This document shows positions 18,656 through 29,673 of a DNA stretch of 64,000 nt, piece after piece. The notes beneath the pieces were generated by a model, which did not search any database, was not told the origin of the DNA, and saw nothing but the letters and a program-made list of their open reading frames with translations. Every line of letters begins with the position of its first letter. Positions within the stretch are counted from its first letter, which is position 1. Source of the DNA: Tillandsia leiboldiana (lineage: Eukaryota > Streptophyta > Magnoliopsida > Poales > Bromeliaceae); assembly GCA_029204045.2 (NCBI GenBank), contig CM055063.1, forward strand, positions 28,899,721 through 28,963,720. The letters are read 5' to 3'. The position numbers were made by a program, and so were the translations under genes.

Positions 18656-21595
18656 GGCAGCCCGAGCCCTCTTTGCTGCCCTTTTTCTCTCTGTCTGTGC
18701 AAGATCTCCCCGAGCTTCCTATTGATGAATTGTTCCACTCATAATCCTTGATCTTCCTGCGGAGTTTTAGAATTTTTGGAGGCTCGAATCCCGAGGTTTC
18801 AGATTTTTCTTGGCGCGGCGCGACGCTCTTTCTTCGGTGTTTCTTCCGTCGCTATTCGGTGTACGAGCTCCCCCGACCTACTCCGACCATCGTTTCGAGC
18901 GATTTCTTCGCTGCTGGATTCGTAACAGGTGAGGCTACGATTTTGGGTTTCTCGGACATTTTCAGATTTCACGTTTTTCGAGGTGTTTTCTCGTGCTCAT
19001 TGGGACCCTTTTTGCTGTGAGATTTTGGTGAGGGCAGCACCTTCTTTTGAGGAGATCTTCGCGCACGAGTCTCGGATCTAGACGTGCTTATAGACTTTTT
19101 TCATCTACTCGACGCGAGGATCATCGTGGATTTTTCTTGGAATTTTTGGAGACCTTCCCAAAGGTATACACTTTTCCTTTTATCTGTACAAGAGTTTACA
19201 GTTGAATGGTTTTGGGATTGTGCGCACCGATACTGTGGAATTTGTAACTTGGCCTACGGTCCTCGGAATTGGACGTGCAGGTACCCGTTTCGAAGCTATC
19301 GACGCGAGGATCGCTGTGGTATTTTTATCAGAATTTTTGGAGTTCGTTTTACAGGTGAAAATTTTGCAGTAAGTGGACTGTTCCCAGCAGATTTGTAAAA
19401 CCTGGATTTTATTGGATTTAAAGTGTAACTGTAGCCTTATGTTGTACCCAGGAGGGATTGTGGACTGTGCTGGACCTGTTGGACCTAGAGTGGTTATTTT
19501 CCTGGTTTTCTCAGCTGTACGACTCCGGACAGTTAGCGTCTTCAGGTGGGTGGCTTGCTTTCAAGATCTAAGGACTGTGCTCTAATTCTATTGATATAGA
19601 ATCATGCATGATAGTGATTGGACTTGGGTAGCATGCTAGAGTGTAGGAATTGTTGATCCTTGTTTTACCTGTCGATCTTGTGATCTCTTGCTTCCTACTA
19701 TCATGTTAAATATTTGTTATGTTGGAACCTGACCTAGCACCCCCGTCATATGTTGCATGTGTAACCAGACCAGTAGAAAACCCTCACTTGGGCTAGGGTT
19801 ATTTATGTTTAGACATCCACACTTTATGTCGCATTCCTGGATTTAGTGTTATCCTCGCCCGGGTAGTGGGCCGAGCGGTCGGGACTTCTCTATAGTGTGG
19901 GATGCATTTGCACTCGTGCTTGGGAGCAGAGTGGAGTCTGGTAGATGTAGTGGTTCGCTTGTCTGTATCGGGAACCGTTTGGGGTAAACGGTGGACCCGA
20001 GAGATCTTGTTTTCCCCTGTTTGGGTCGTCGCCACTGTGTTAGTGGCAGTAGTTTACTAGTGTTAGCCGGACCTAGAACCCAGAACCCTTTTCGACATAT
20101 ACATGATTTTAGTCTACCAATGTTTTCTTCCAAACATCGAAGGGCCGCTGGAGTCTGTTCTTGTTTGATTGGACAAAGGCATCATCCCTTCGGGGTTTGG
20201 GTAAAGCACTTGTTTTCTAACTGTTTTTCTAAAAAGAACTAAAATCATTAAATATGGATTTCTTCCAGATCAAATTAGTTTTCAATAACAAATGTCACCT
20301 TTTTCCCGTAAATCTCCCCACTCGAAAGGATTCGAGTGGTCTGGGTTCTAGGGGCCGTTCCTCTGTCGGGACGAAAGCCACGGGGCCCGAGCCTGGAACC
20401 TGTTCTTGTTTGATAGGGTTGTAGGGGTAGGTCTCCCGGGACTTTCGGGCCCTGTTGGTGTCTTCTGCGAGTTGTACTGTGATTATTGCTTTCCCGGACT
20501 ATAAGGGATTGGGAACTTCGATAGTCGGAGCCTAGAGTCTGTTCTTGTTTGATAGGGTTCTTAGCGCCGGTCTATCGGGTTTCCGAACCCTTATGGTGTC
20601 GGTCTTTCTGGAGAGTTTAGTGTTCTGTTGTGGGAGCCGTCTGGTGGACGGTGGCCCTAGCTGTGTGACTTCCAGCTTGTGGTTGAGAGTTGGTGTTGTT
20701 GGTCGATCTTGTTGATCGTGGTTTGGACTATAGCCTGCATGAGCCATATTTGAGCTCGACAGAGGTACGCGGATACTTTCCTCGGTGGGGTCGCTCCCCT
20801 CGAGAGCCACTCCGGAGTTGGGCCTGTTACTTGCTATCGCGACTTGTCGACGCCGTCCCTCTGACTGACCCAGTTAGCGGCAGTCACGGACACCCTACGG
20901 TAGACCTGTCCTGTTGAGGATGTGCGGCAGTAGGTGGGCGCAGGTTTGACTGGACCCTTTGAGGCAGTCAGTTTAGATTTGGTGAGTTTACTGTGTGTGT
21001 TAGTAGATGCATCATGTTTCATCTCTTCCTTTTCTTGAGCATCTAGTTAGAGGCATAGTAGCTGTAGAGTTACTTTTCCAGCCCTTTCATTTCAGTTTTA
21101 TATTGTTACTTTATGCCTCTAGTAGACTTAGTGGGCAGTCCGTCGGGCTTGTTGGCGGCACCCACTGAGAACTACTTGGGACGTAGTTCTCACACCCGTC
21201 GTGGTGTATTTTCCCACAGGGACTTCTACTCCGGTTCCTGCTGCTCCTGTTGCTGCTTCTTCTGATCGAGGTAAGGGAGTCGCGAGATAGTTCCCCACCA
21301 GTCGTCGTCCAGAGAGTAGATGTACCCTTATTACTTTTGAGAGTTCCTGTTGAGAGAACTTTGTAGTGAGGTATAGAGTTGTATTTATTTTCTACTGCTC
21401 GAGAGACTTTTGTACTTTTGGTGAGGACTTGTGTTGTATATAGTTTTTATTTCTAGCAGTTTTACTTTCAGCTCTGATATCTGCATAGTTTAGATGCTCT
21501 TTTGCAGGTTAGTCGCTTCGTCTATACGGGCTTCCCGTATGGGCGGCGGATCTGTTGGCGAGCCCGGGTCGCAGTTTCGACGCCGGGGCGTGACA

Positions 21596-22680
21596 AGAAT
21601 TACCCTACTCATGACTTAGAGCTTGCAGCCGTGGTGTTCGCGCTAAAATTGTGGCGGCATTACCTCTACGGGGAGCACTGTGAGATCTACACAGATCATA
21701 AGAGTTTAAAGTACTTGTTTACTCAAAAGGAGCTGAATTTGAGGCAACGTCGGTGGTTGGAGTTATTAAAGGACTATGATGTGAGGCTTCACGGCATACC
21801 CGCCTCGATTGTATCAGATAGGGACCCGAGGTTTGTATCACACTTTTGGGGGAGTCTACACTCAACCTTGGGGACCCAGCTCAGATTTAGTACTGCTTTC
21901 CACCCACAGACTGATGGCCAGTCTGAGTGCACCATACAGACCCTTGAGGATATGCTGAGAGCGTGCGTTATGGATTTTGGAGGAGGGTGGTACCGGCACT
22001 TAGCATTAGTTGAGTTTGCGTACAACAACAGCTATCCGGCGAGCATTCAGATGGCTCCGTTTGAGGCGTTGTATGGACGCAAGTGTCGGTCGCCCTTGTA
22101 TTGGAGTGACGTGGGTGAGAGGAGGGCTTTGGGACCGGATCTACTGTTGGAGGCAGAGGAGAAAGTCAGATTAGTTCGCCGACATCTTGAGATAGCCCAG
22201 AGTCGTCAGAGGAGCTACGCTGATACTCGACGGCGAGACCTAGAGTTCCAGATTGGTGATCATGTCTTCTTGAAGGTCTCGCCTTCGAAAGGGGTCCGGA
22301 GATTTGGAGTCCTGGGGAAGCTCAGTCCCCGCTTTATTGGACCCTTCGAGGTACTTGAGAGGTTAGGCCCCGTGGCTTATAAATTTGCCCTTCCACCACG
22401 CCTGGCCGGAGTTCACGATGTTTTCCACGTCTCGGCTCTGAGGAGATATGTTTTTGACCCGTCGCACGTGATTGACTTCACTACTTTGGAGGTCGGCGAG
22501 GATCTTGGTTATGAGGAGCGCCCGTTGCGAATTCTTGCTCGAGAGGTGAGGGAACTGCGCAACCGGGCCATTCCGTATGTGAAGATCCTGTGGAGCAATC
22601 ATGAGGAGCGAGAGGCTACGTGGGAGCAGGAGACAGAGATGAGAGATACCTACCCTTTTCTGTTCGAGACTTCTGGTTGA
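21596..22680 (+). pseudogene. Element A RNase H end fused to C-terminal integrase and chromodomain-like segment
   Basis: The first five bases are the right target duplication of B (AGAAT); the frame then continues RNase H of A (YPTHDLELAAVVFALKLWRHY, TDHKSLKYLF). At about 21781 RNase H (LKDYDV) joins directly to mid-integrase (RLHGIPASIVSDRDPRF). The integrase zinc-binding HHCC region and the first catalytic Asp are therefore missing, while the second Asp (SDRDPRF) and the Glu (TDGQSE) remain. The integrase C-terminal domain follows (GDHVFLKVSP, KLSPRFIGPFEV, HDVFHVSALRRY), then a chromodomain-like segment at about 22505-22670 (YEERPLRIL, VKILWSNH, EATWEQE). The frame is open and ends with TGA at 22678-22680. 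The deletion is in frame, so the fused frame stayed open. Confidence 0.93.
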
Positions 22681-22739
22681 GGTACGTCTGTTTTTTTTTT
22701 TCCGTTTCGGGGACGAAACTTCCTTTTAGTGGGGGAGGA
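22681..22739 (+). other. Polypurine tract and preceding mini-hairpin of element A
   Basis: A T-run is followed by TTTCGGGGACGAAA (22705-22718), a TTTCG/CGAAA inverted repeat, and the polypurine tract AGTGGGGGAGGA (22728-22739) directly before the 3' LTR. The same arrangement is found in B and H. Confidence 0.85.
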
Positions 22740-25700
22740 TGTGGTGGCCCGGGTTCCCGTGCAACCTTTCTTGGTGAATCCCCTGTGTAGAACACCTAGT
22801 GTTGGTGTGTCTGGCCCATGGTGCATCAAAGGGATGCCACAGATGGACCTTGTGAGACATTGATTGCTGATTTAGCCTTCGGCTGTATTTGCCGAATTTT
22901 AGAAAAGGATTTGGGCCAAACAGAGGTTGGATTTGGATTTAGCGCGAAAAAATGCTTGAAAACGGCTATTTGCTTGTTAAATTTGGAGTCCGGATGACCA
23001 AAAACGGGCTTCCGGAAGTTTTCGGGGTTTTTCGGTGCATGGGAGGTGACGGTGGACCGCCGGCTGCCACGTGGCGGCCTGTCATTGGTCGGTTCGCGAT
23101 GTTCGGTCCACGGAGCGGTGCGGCGGGGTGCATGAGCCCGGCGCGGGACACGTGGCAGGCGGGGATTGGTCGGCTTTCGGTGCGTGGTCCACGGGGATTC
23201 GAGCGTCGGTGCACGGTTTGAATGGCGGCGCAGGGTTCCGAGCGGGAACCACGTGTCGAGCCCTGGTTGGTGGGCGCACGCGGCACGGTCCACGGAACCC
23301 AAAAGTGGGTGCGTGGACCCGGTGCATGGGACGCGTGGCAGTCTCCTATAGGTGGGCTCAGCTTGCGCGGCACAGCGAAACCGTGGAGTCCCGCCTCGGG
23401 ATGGAGCGCGCACAGGGGCGCCTGACGCGGCGGTCGGCCGGACTCGAGTGCGCCACGCGTCGCGACGCGGGAGGCTGGCCGTACTCGAGTGCGCCACGCG
23501 TCGCGACGGTATTAGCGGGCCGTACCTACCCCGTTGACCGCGGGAGGACACGTGGCACGCGGAGGGGCCTCTTGCACTGCTGTCCCGTGTTGTGTGTACA
23601 CGTGGCGTCACCACAAAGTTTCGGGCGCGTCGGATGGGTTCCTTGCGAGAACTTCTGGCGGATTCGGGCGCCCGAATCCGGCCCGAAGTGTGAGCGGGCT
23701 GGGCCAATAAATAGTGGACTTTGGGCTCACCTAGCTCTTTTTCTGGGCAGTTTTTCACAGTGTTTCCTTTAGGAATTTTCTTCCTCCACCTGAGAGACAT
23801 TTCACAGAGCATCTTTTAAGACTTTTGGAGGCACGCATCCTGAGGTTCGCAATTTTACGGCGCGGCGCGACACTTGTTTTCCGGCGACCCGCTTCGTCCC
23901 TTCTCAGTGTTTGGGCTCCCCCGGTTCACCCCGACCTCCGATTTAGGCGATTCTCATGCCGTTGGACTCGCGACAGGTAGGACTCCAACTTCGGCGTTTT
24001 GAGTTTCCTCATTTTCCGTGCTGAACTTGGAGTTCCCGAGCTTCCATTTGACCCCTTTTTCTTCGTGGATTTTTGGACAGCACTGCGGTGTTCTAGCTGT
24101 AACTTTGTGCACAGGCGACGGATCAAGGCGATTCTAAAAGAATTTTCATCTACACATTGCAAGGAATCTCCTGGATTTTTCTCAGATTTTTCTGGATTTT
24201 TCACGAAGGTGAAAATCTCCTTTCTCTGAAGTTCTTTGATGCAGAAATTCTGTACAGTTTGTGTTGGGGTGTTCCCCTTGCCGGATTTTTATCTCAGCGT
24301 AGGAAACTCGGTTTTGGGCGTGCAGGTACTCGTTACGACGGGTTCGACGCGAGGAACGCTGTGGTATTTATTTCAGAATTTTTGGAGCTCTTTCTACAGG
24401 TGAAAAATCGACTTCTTTGTGGCTAAAATTTCAGTGTTGATGTACATGGCAGATTTTGGATTTAAGTGTAACTGTAGCCTTGTGTTGTACCTAGGAGGGT
24501 TTGTGGACAGTGCTGGACCTGTTAGACTTGGAGTTATTATTTTCCTTGGTATTCTCTACTGTGGGACTCTGGACCGATCGACTTTACAGGTGGGTGGCCT
24601 AGTCTACAAGATCTGCGAACTGTGCATTAATTCTATCTATATAGGAACTTGCATGTTGTTGATGTTGTTGGTATAGCATGCTAGAATATAGGGGTCGATG
24701 TTCCTGATGTACTTAGCTGTTCATGTGTTATATTGTTACCTACAACTTGTTAATTTATTGCTATCTTGGGATTTGACCTAGCACCCCCGCCATATGCAGC
24801 ATGTTCAGCCAGACTGTAGAAAACTTCAACTTGGGCTAGGTTTTTATTGCTCTAGACATTCGCACATCGCCATTCTTTATATCATTCTGGACTTAGCTTT
24901 TTCCTCGCCCATGTAGTGGGCCGAGAGGTCGGGTTGTTGTGGGATGTTTTTTTTACACTCGTGTCTGGGGACCGAGTGGAGTTGATAGCGGTCTGTAGAC
25001 CAGGTTTCTTTGGGAGAGTAACTGTGGTTGTAGATCTGGGATCTTGGGAGCCATCTGAGTGACAGTGGGTCTCGGCTGTGCAGTTTTCCAGCCTGTGTGT
25101 GAGACAGTGTTCTTTTTGTTACTGCCGATCTTGTTGATCGAGGATTTGGATTGTAGCCTGCATGAGCCGCATTTGAGCTCGACAGAGATGCGCGGATACT
25201 TTACTCGTTGGGGTCGCGCCCCTCGAGAGCCACTCCGGAGTTGGGCCTGTTACTTCTATCACGACTTGTCGACGCATTTGTCCCTCTGGCTGGGCCAGTT
25301 AGTGGCAGTCACGGACACCGTCCCTCTGGCTGGGCCAGTTAGTGGCAGTCACGGACGCCCTACGTAAGTCCGGTCCTCCGTGGATGTAACGGCAGTAGGT
25401 AGGCGCAGGTTTGACTGGACCCGATGTGGCAGTCAGTATACATTGGGTGATCTGAGTTGAGAGATAGTAGATGCACCATATTTCTTTCTGTTCCACTCCT
25501 TGAGCATCTAGATAGAGGCATAGTAGCTGTAGAGTTATTTACCAGCTTTTCTTTCCTGCACTGCATCTGTTACTTTATGCCTCTAGTAGACTTAGTGGGC
25601 AGACCGTCGGGCTTGTTGGCGGCACCCACTGAGAACTACTGTGGGAAGTAGTTCTCACACCCGTCGTGGTGTCTTTTCCCCAGGGACTTCTACTCCAGTT

Positions 25701-26078
25701 CCTGCTGCACCTGTTGCTGATCCGGCTAATCGAGGTAAGGGAGTCGCGTGATAGATCCCTACCAGTTGTCGCCCTGAGAGTAGATGTACCTCCTTACCCT
25801 TTTGAGAGTTCATGTTGAGTGACCCTGTAGTGAGGATTGAGTTGTACTCTTCTTATTTTATTTTGAGAGACTTATGTATTTGTGGTGAGGACTTGGGATG
25901 TATATTTGTTTAGAGTTGTATTTATTTTATTTTCCTTTCAGTTTTTACTTTCAGCTCTGATATTGGTATAGTATAGATGATCTTTTGCAGGTTAGACGCT
26001 ACGTCTTTACGGGGCTTCCCGTATGGGCGGCGGATCTGTTGGCGAGCCCGGGTCGCAGTTTCGACCCGGGGCGTGATA
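22740..26078 (+). repeat. 3' LTR of element A
   Basis: Starts TGTGGTGGCCCGG and ends GGGGCGTGATA (terminal CA mutated to TA). It carries the same G-box array as the 5' copy, a damaged TATA box (AATAAATA near 23706) and the hairpin at 25630-25657. Similarity to the 5' LTR is high along the whole length, suggesting a fairly recent insertion. The 328-codon minus-strand frame (22826-23812) lies wholly in U3 and matches no protein I know; it is repeated, shorter, in the 5' LTR. Confidence 0.95.
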
Positions 26079-26083
26079 GAAAT
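26079..26083. repeat. Right target-site duplication of element A (GAAAT)
   Basis: Pairs with GAAAA at 6288-6292, one mismatch. Confidence 0.7.
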
Positions 26084-26950
26084 AGCCCAGAAAAGGATAA
26101 AAAGCTGCAAAGGGGGCCTATTTATAGGCCCGGCCCACCAAGAAAAGCAATCCGGATTCGAGCGCAGGATTCGGGCGCGCGAATCCAGCCCGGCCCAATA
26201 TTGTGCGCGCCCGAAATCACCTCAGCGCGCCACGTGTCCAAACCTCGCCCCGCGCGCCCTGCGCACAAGCGCCCGCCAATCGCGGCGCGCCGCGTGGCAG
26301 CGCGGTCCACGTCGGGAACCGTGGGCCGCGGTTCACGGCGGCCCAGCTGGGTCGATGCGCCCGCCAATGAGGGGGCGACATGTGGCCTGGCATGGTCCAC
26401 GGTGCTCCGCGCCCGGCGCGCTGTCGCGCGTGCGTTGACCGGCCAATCCCCGCGCGCCACGCGTCCACCGCCACTGCTCGCTGCGCCCGGTGCACGTACC
26501 CGATGCACCCGCCGATCCCGAAGCCGCCACCTGTCCCCAGCACACCCAATGGGGAGCCGCCACCTGGCACACCCAACCACCGTACACCGCGCCTGCCCGC
26601 GCCCACGCCGCCGCGCTCCGCCGCCTGCCCATCGCCGCCGACGCTGCCCCGACCGCTGGAAGAGTAATCTTGTCTCAAAATCCGTGTTTGGGCATCCGGG
26701 CTCCGCAAAATACAAGTAAATAGTCCATTTCCATCATTTTCGCGCGCTGAATCCAAATCCGATGTCCGTTTTTCCCAATTCCACTTCTAAAATTTGTCGA
26801 AGGCATCCAGATATGTAATCTTAATCCAAATTTCACGCTGGGTCCAATCCTGAGGTCCGATTTGCGCACAAGCACCTCCATCACACCGAATAAGCCTCCA
26901 GAAGTCGCTGATCCAACAGTAATCCTCTCGCGGGGATGCGGGTCCTCACA
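26084..26950 (-). repeat. LTR fragment F, right part (TATA box and U3)
   Basis: Continues the LTR broken at 6292. On the minus strand the LTR start is TGTGAGGACC at 26950, then a GC-rich U3 with CACGTG and CCAAT-type motifs (about 26230-26640), GGGCGCGCG-type palindromes near 26165 and a TATA box (TATAAATA, 26126-26119). The leading bases equal those of LTR H (TGTGAGGACC). Frames of 77-244 codons on both strands here are compositional. Confidence 0.8.
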
Positions 26951-28367
26951 AGGCCCGTATAGACGAAGCGTCTAACCTGCAAGAGATAAAACTGCAACTA
27001 TATAAATATCAGAGCTATAAAATAAACTACCAAAAATTCCAATAAAAATACGGCTGCGATCCTCGCGAAGCGTAGATGTCAATCGAGTCCTCACAGGCCG
27101 AGATCCGATACCCGAGCGCGGAGATAAAATTCCGACAAGCCTCCGCTGCCCAAGAAAATCACCAACGACAATAGGGGTTTAAAGATGTACTAGGAACCCC
27201 TATAAAAACTAGGATCTGGGAGGAGTAGAAAACACAAAAAACGTAGATCTACCTCTCGTGAAACCGACGCCATGAAAATCGTCCAAAAATTCCTTCGGAG
27301 TAGCTCTGTGGACCTCGTGGACCGAAACACGACGAAAAGGGCCGCCGAAGAAAGAACGTCGCACTGCGCCAAATCACCGAAGACGTCGATGTCGCGGCCT
27401 CCAAAAATTCCGAGACTCCTTCGCAAGATGCAACACAAGATGAGGAACAAAGTTGCTTGAGGGCTCTATCGCAGATGGGCTCGGGAAAAGGGTCCAAAGG
27501 CTCAAGAAATGGGGCTATTTATAGGCCCAAACAAAAAAAACCAAAAAAACCAAGTAGGTGGGCTTTCGGGCCCCAATTTCGGGCGCCCTGAGGATTCAGG
27601 CAACTACAGTGCCCGAATCCCGTGCCTCGGCCCGGCCCACGTCCAACGCCCGAATCGCCCTAGCCCCGACACGTGTCCCGAACAGCGGACAGCATGTGCG
27701 GGGCCAGTGGATTCGTGCCATGTGGCCCCGACCGGGCGTCGTGGGTCAGTGGCGCCCGCCAATCGCCGGGCGCCACGTGGCGCCCCGCGTACGGCGGTCA
27801 CCTGCCCTACCTACCCCCGCCTGCTCCCCCTGATGCGTGGACCGTACACGCGTGAGCTGCCACTCACAGGCCGCCACGTGGCCCGCCCCGGTGCATGCGC
27901 CAGCCCGCGCGTCTCCGTGGACCGCGCCGCGTGAGCCCGCCAATCCGAGGCCGCCACGTGTCCCCCGCGCCCGGTCCATGCACCAGCGCAATTCTCTGTG
28001 GACCGCACCGCGTGCGCCGGCCAATCAACGGCCGCCACGTGGCATCCGGCCGGTCCACGGCTTCCCCCATGCACCAAAACGCGCAGAAAACTTCCGGGTG
28101 TCCGTTTTTGGGCATCCGGACTCAGAAAAATATGAGTAAATAGCCGATTTATAATGTTTTTCCGCGCTGAATCCGAATCCGACCTCAGATTAGCCTGAAA
28201 CCCTTTCTAAAATTTGGCGAAAGCAGCCGAAAGACAAGCTTGATTTAGAAACCTCACTAAGTCCGTCCAACGTGTTCATTTGACGCGTTGCGGGTCCGAC
28301 ACACCAATAATAGGTGTTCCACAACAAGGATCATGGGGAAAGTTGCACGGGGATCGGGGCTACTACA
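26951..28367 (-). repeat. LTR G, lacking its terminal bases
   Basis: Minus-strand LTR start TGTAGTAGCCCCGATCCC at 28367. Then U3 with CACGTG boxes (about 27670-28040), GGGCGCCC-type palindromes near 27570, TATA box TATAAATA (27523-27516) and a short R/U5. At 26951 it begins abruptly at a point about 60 bp inside a normal LTR end (CCCGTATAGACGAAGCGTC...CCTGCAAGAG resembles the R/U5 of other LTRs), directly against the start of LTR F. F probably inserted near the end of G. G itself lies inside copia 1, whose integrase frame stops at 28368. R/U5 is about 1.5 kb shorter than in E. Confidence 0.75.
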
Positions 28368-28790
28368 GTTCCGGCTATGAAGCATAACACGCGCCATCTC
28401 TTGAACAATTCTATTTTTGCGCTCGACTACACTGTTCTGTTGCGGTGTATAAGAGAATTCATATTTTATGCCGTTTAAAGAGCAAAAATCAATGAATTTT
28501 AAAATTTATAAATTCTCCACCTCTATCACTACGAACACGGACAATATTTTCATTTTTCTCAATCATAATACGATGACAAATATCATGAAAAGAGTCGAAA
28601 GTATTTGCTTTCTCTTTCAAGAATGATATAAATCTAGAGAAATCATCAATCATGAGAAAAATGTATCATTTACCACCCAAACTAGGTTGACGAGTTGGCC
28701 CCATTAAATCCATATGCAATAATTCTAGTGGCCGTTTAGTTACTACATGGTTCAAATTCTTGTTAATGGATCTAGCTTGTTTTCCCTTTT
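28368..28790 (-). pseudogene. Copia 1 integrase core (truncated)
   Basis: The minus strand reads LELLHMDLMGP (the first catalytic Asp) near 28720-28760, then IDDFSRF, SDRGGEF (second Asp) and, in another frame, QNSVVERKNRIVQEMARVMLH with the catalytic Glu. A stop after FKIH and a frameshift separate the second Asp from the Glu. The domain breaks off at 28368 where LTR G begins. All three catalytic residues are still recognisable although the enzyme cannot be made intact. Confidence 0.88.
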
Positions 28791-29349
28791 GATATCCACC
28801 ACACACAATGTTTTCTTTGAACTTCAGTTTAGGAACACCTCTAACAGCATCCTTATGTGTTATTCTGCATAGTTCCCTAAAGTTCATGTGACCTAGTTCT
28901 TCATGCCAAAGAGTTTCGGTGTCAAGTGAAACTAGGTTACAATGTTGGATGGGTTTACTAGGAACTACATAGCAATTATTCTGCATAGTTCCCTAAAGTT
29001 CATGTGATCTAGTCTTTCATGCCAAAGAGTTTCGGTGTCAAGTGAAACTAGGTTACAATGTTCGATGGGTTTACTAGGAACTACATAGCAATTATTCTGC
29101 ATAGTTCCCTAAAGTTCATGTGACCTAGTCTTTCATGCCAAAGAGTTTCGGTGTCAAGTGAAACTAGGTTACATTGTTCGATGGGTTTACTAGACATAGC
29201 AATTATTCTGTGATCTAACCCCTTTCAAAAAGAATGATTGGTTTAAATCAGTTACAATATATTCAAGCACATAAAAACTAACTGAAATACCATCATCACA
29301 CAATTGACTAATGCTTATGAGGTTAGTCTTGAGGCCCTCGACATATAAT
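28791..29349 (-). pseudogene. Copia 1 GAG-pre-integrase region with internal triplication
   Basis: After the TRIM the minus strand continues NVLYVEGLKTNLISISQLCDD, typical of the segment between protease and integrase in copia elements, and later ETLWHEELGHMNFRELCRIT with the HxxxxH start of the integrase zinc domain, then CGGYQKGKQ where the usual CxxC pattern has lost one Cys (C to Y). A 116-bp segment covering CYVVPSK... to HMNF is present three times; 116 is not a multiple of three, so the reading frame is broken. Confidence 0.87.
28860..29207. repeat. Three tandem copies of a 116-bp segment inside copia 1
   Basis: Units start at TTATTCTGC at 28860, 28976 and 29092 and are nearly identical, each covering CATAGTTCCCTAAAG, CATGCCAAAGAG and GGGTTTACTAG. 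The unit is part of copia coding sequence, so this is a local duplication and not a satellite. Confidence 0.92.
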
Positions 29350-29354
29350 ACATT
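29350..29354. repeat. Left target-site duplication of the TRIM (ACATT)
   Basis: ACATT is repeated exactly at 29828-29832; removing the TRIM joins VLKN to VLYVEG of copia 1. Confidence 0.95.
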
Positions 29355-29508
29355 TGTAACGACCCGACCCACTAGCAATAATAACTTGTTGAGCCCAAAT
29401 CACAGCCCAAAATGCTTAAGCCAAGTTATTATTACTAGTGTCCAAGTCTCATATAAACCCAATCACAATTCCATCCACATCCGATGTGGGACTATTGGGG
29501 GCGTCACA
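29355..29508 (-). repeat. TRIM LTR (3' copy in element orientation)
   Basis: 154 bp, TGT...ACA ends, identical by eye to 29674-29827. An internal inverted pair (CAATAATAACTTG and CAAGTTATTATTACTAG) suggests a hairpin. Confidence 0.93.
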
Positions 29509-29658
29509 GACTCTCCCCGTTTAGGCCTGACGTCCTCGTCAGCCCAAACACACACACAGCAGCCCAAGATCACCAGGCGATGTGAGACTCGTCTCGCTAG
29601 CCCTGTCATCTAGACCTAGGCTCAGCCGAGACTCGCCGCACACTTCCGGCAGGTTATT

Positions 29659-29671
29659 GGCTCTGATACCA
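29659..29671 (-). other. TRIM primer binding site
   Basis: The minus strand reads TGGTATCAGAGCC two bases from the LTR beginning at 29674, matching initiator tRNA-Met. Confidence 0.88.
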
Positions 29672-29673
29672 AA

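Larger units (their letters stand above)
13069..21595 (+). mobile_element. Element B: gag-only (TR-GAG-like) LTR retrotransposon nested in A
   Basis: LTRs 13069-15252 (with assembly gap) and 17745-21595 flank a short internal region of about 2.5 kb with primer site, gag, zinc knuckles, the first residues of protease, a non-coding tail and a polypurine tract. RT, RNase H and integrase are absent. Ends are TGTAGG...GTGACA with exact 5-bp target duplications. The close match of its LTRs where both are present suggests recent insertion. Element C has the same truncated plan, so this is a non-autonomous family. Movement would need pol enzymes in trans. Confidence 0.93.
17745..21595 (+). repeat. 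3' LTR of element B (3851 bp, complete)
   Basis: TGTAGGACCCCCG...GGGGCGTGACA. GC-rich U3 with six CACGTG boxes (18074-18478), TATA box at 18648, an AT-rich R/U5 containing several copies of CTGTTCTTGTTTGAT, and the conserved hairpin at 21166-21192. The last 100 bp continue as an open frame into the RNase H of A, so the apparent N-terminus of that frame is LTR sequence. Confidence 0.95.
6293..26078 (+). mobile_element. Gypsy element A (Tekay/Del-type chromovirus), split by nested element B
   Basis: Two LTRs of 3353 and 3339 bp flank an internal region with primer site, gag, protease, RT, RNase H, part of integrase, a chromodomain-like C-terminus and a polypurine tract, in the gypsy order. Without nested B (8.53 kb) the element is about 11.3 kb. 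Assignment to the Tekay/Del group rests on long LTRs, the initiator tRNA-Met primer site and the C-terminal segment. It is not autonomous: gag frameshift near 10000, protease Asp to Tyr at 11527, stop at 12130, and an in-frame deletion joining RNase H to mid-integrase near 21781. Confidence 0.93.

Noticed and set aside
21502..21595. N-terminal 31 residues of the RNase H-integrase frame as part of the protein
   Set aside because: These bases are the end of LTR B that happen to stay open; the real coding sequence resumes after the AGAAT duplication.
22826..23812. Long minus-strand open frame (328 codons) and similar frames at 6379-7167, 17917-18738, 4251-4865, 26122-26715 and 52657-53106
   Set aside because: All lie in GC-rich LTR U3, overlap frames on both strands, have Arg/Pro/Ala-rich low-complexity content and show no protein domain.
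28860..29207. Regular repeats that might suggest a CRISPR array
   Set aside because: Units of 116 bp are adjacent copies of copia coding sequence with no spacers, in a plant genome.
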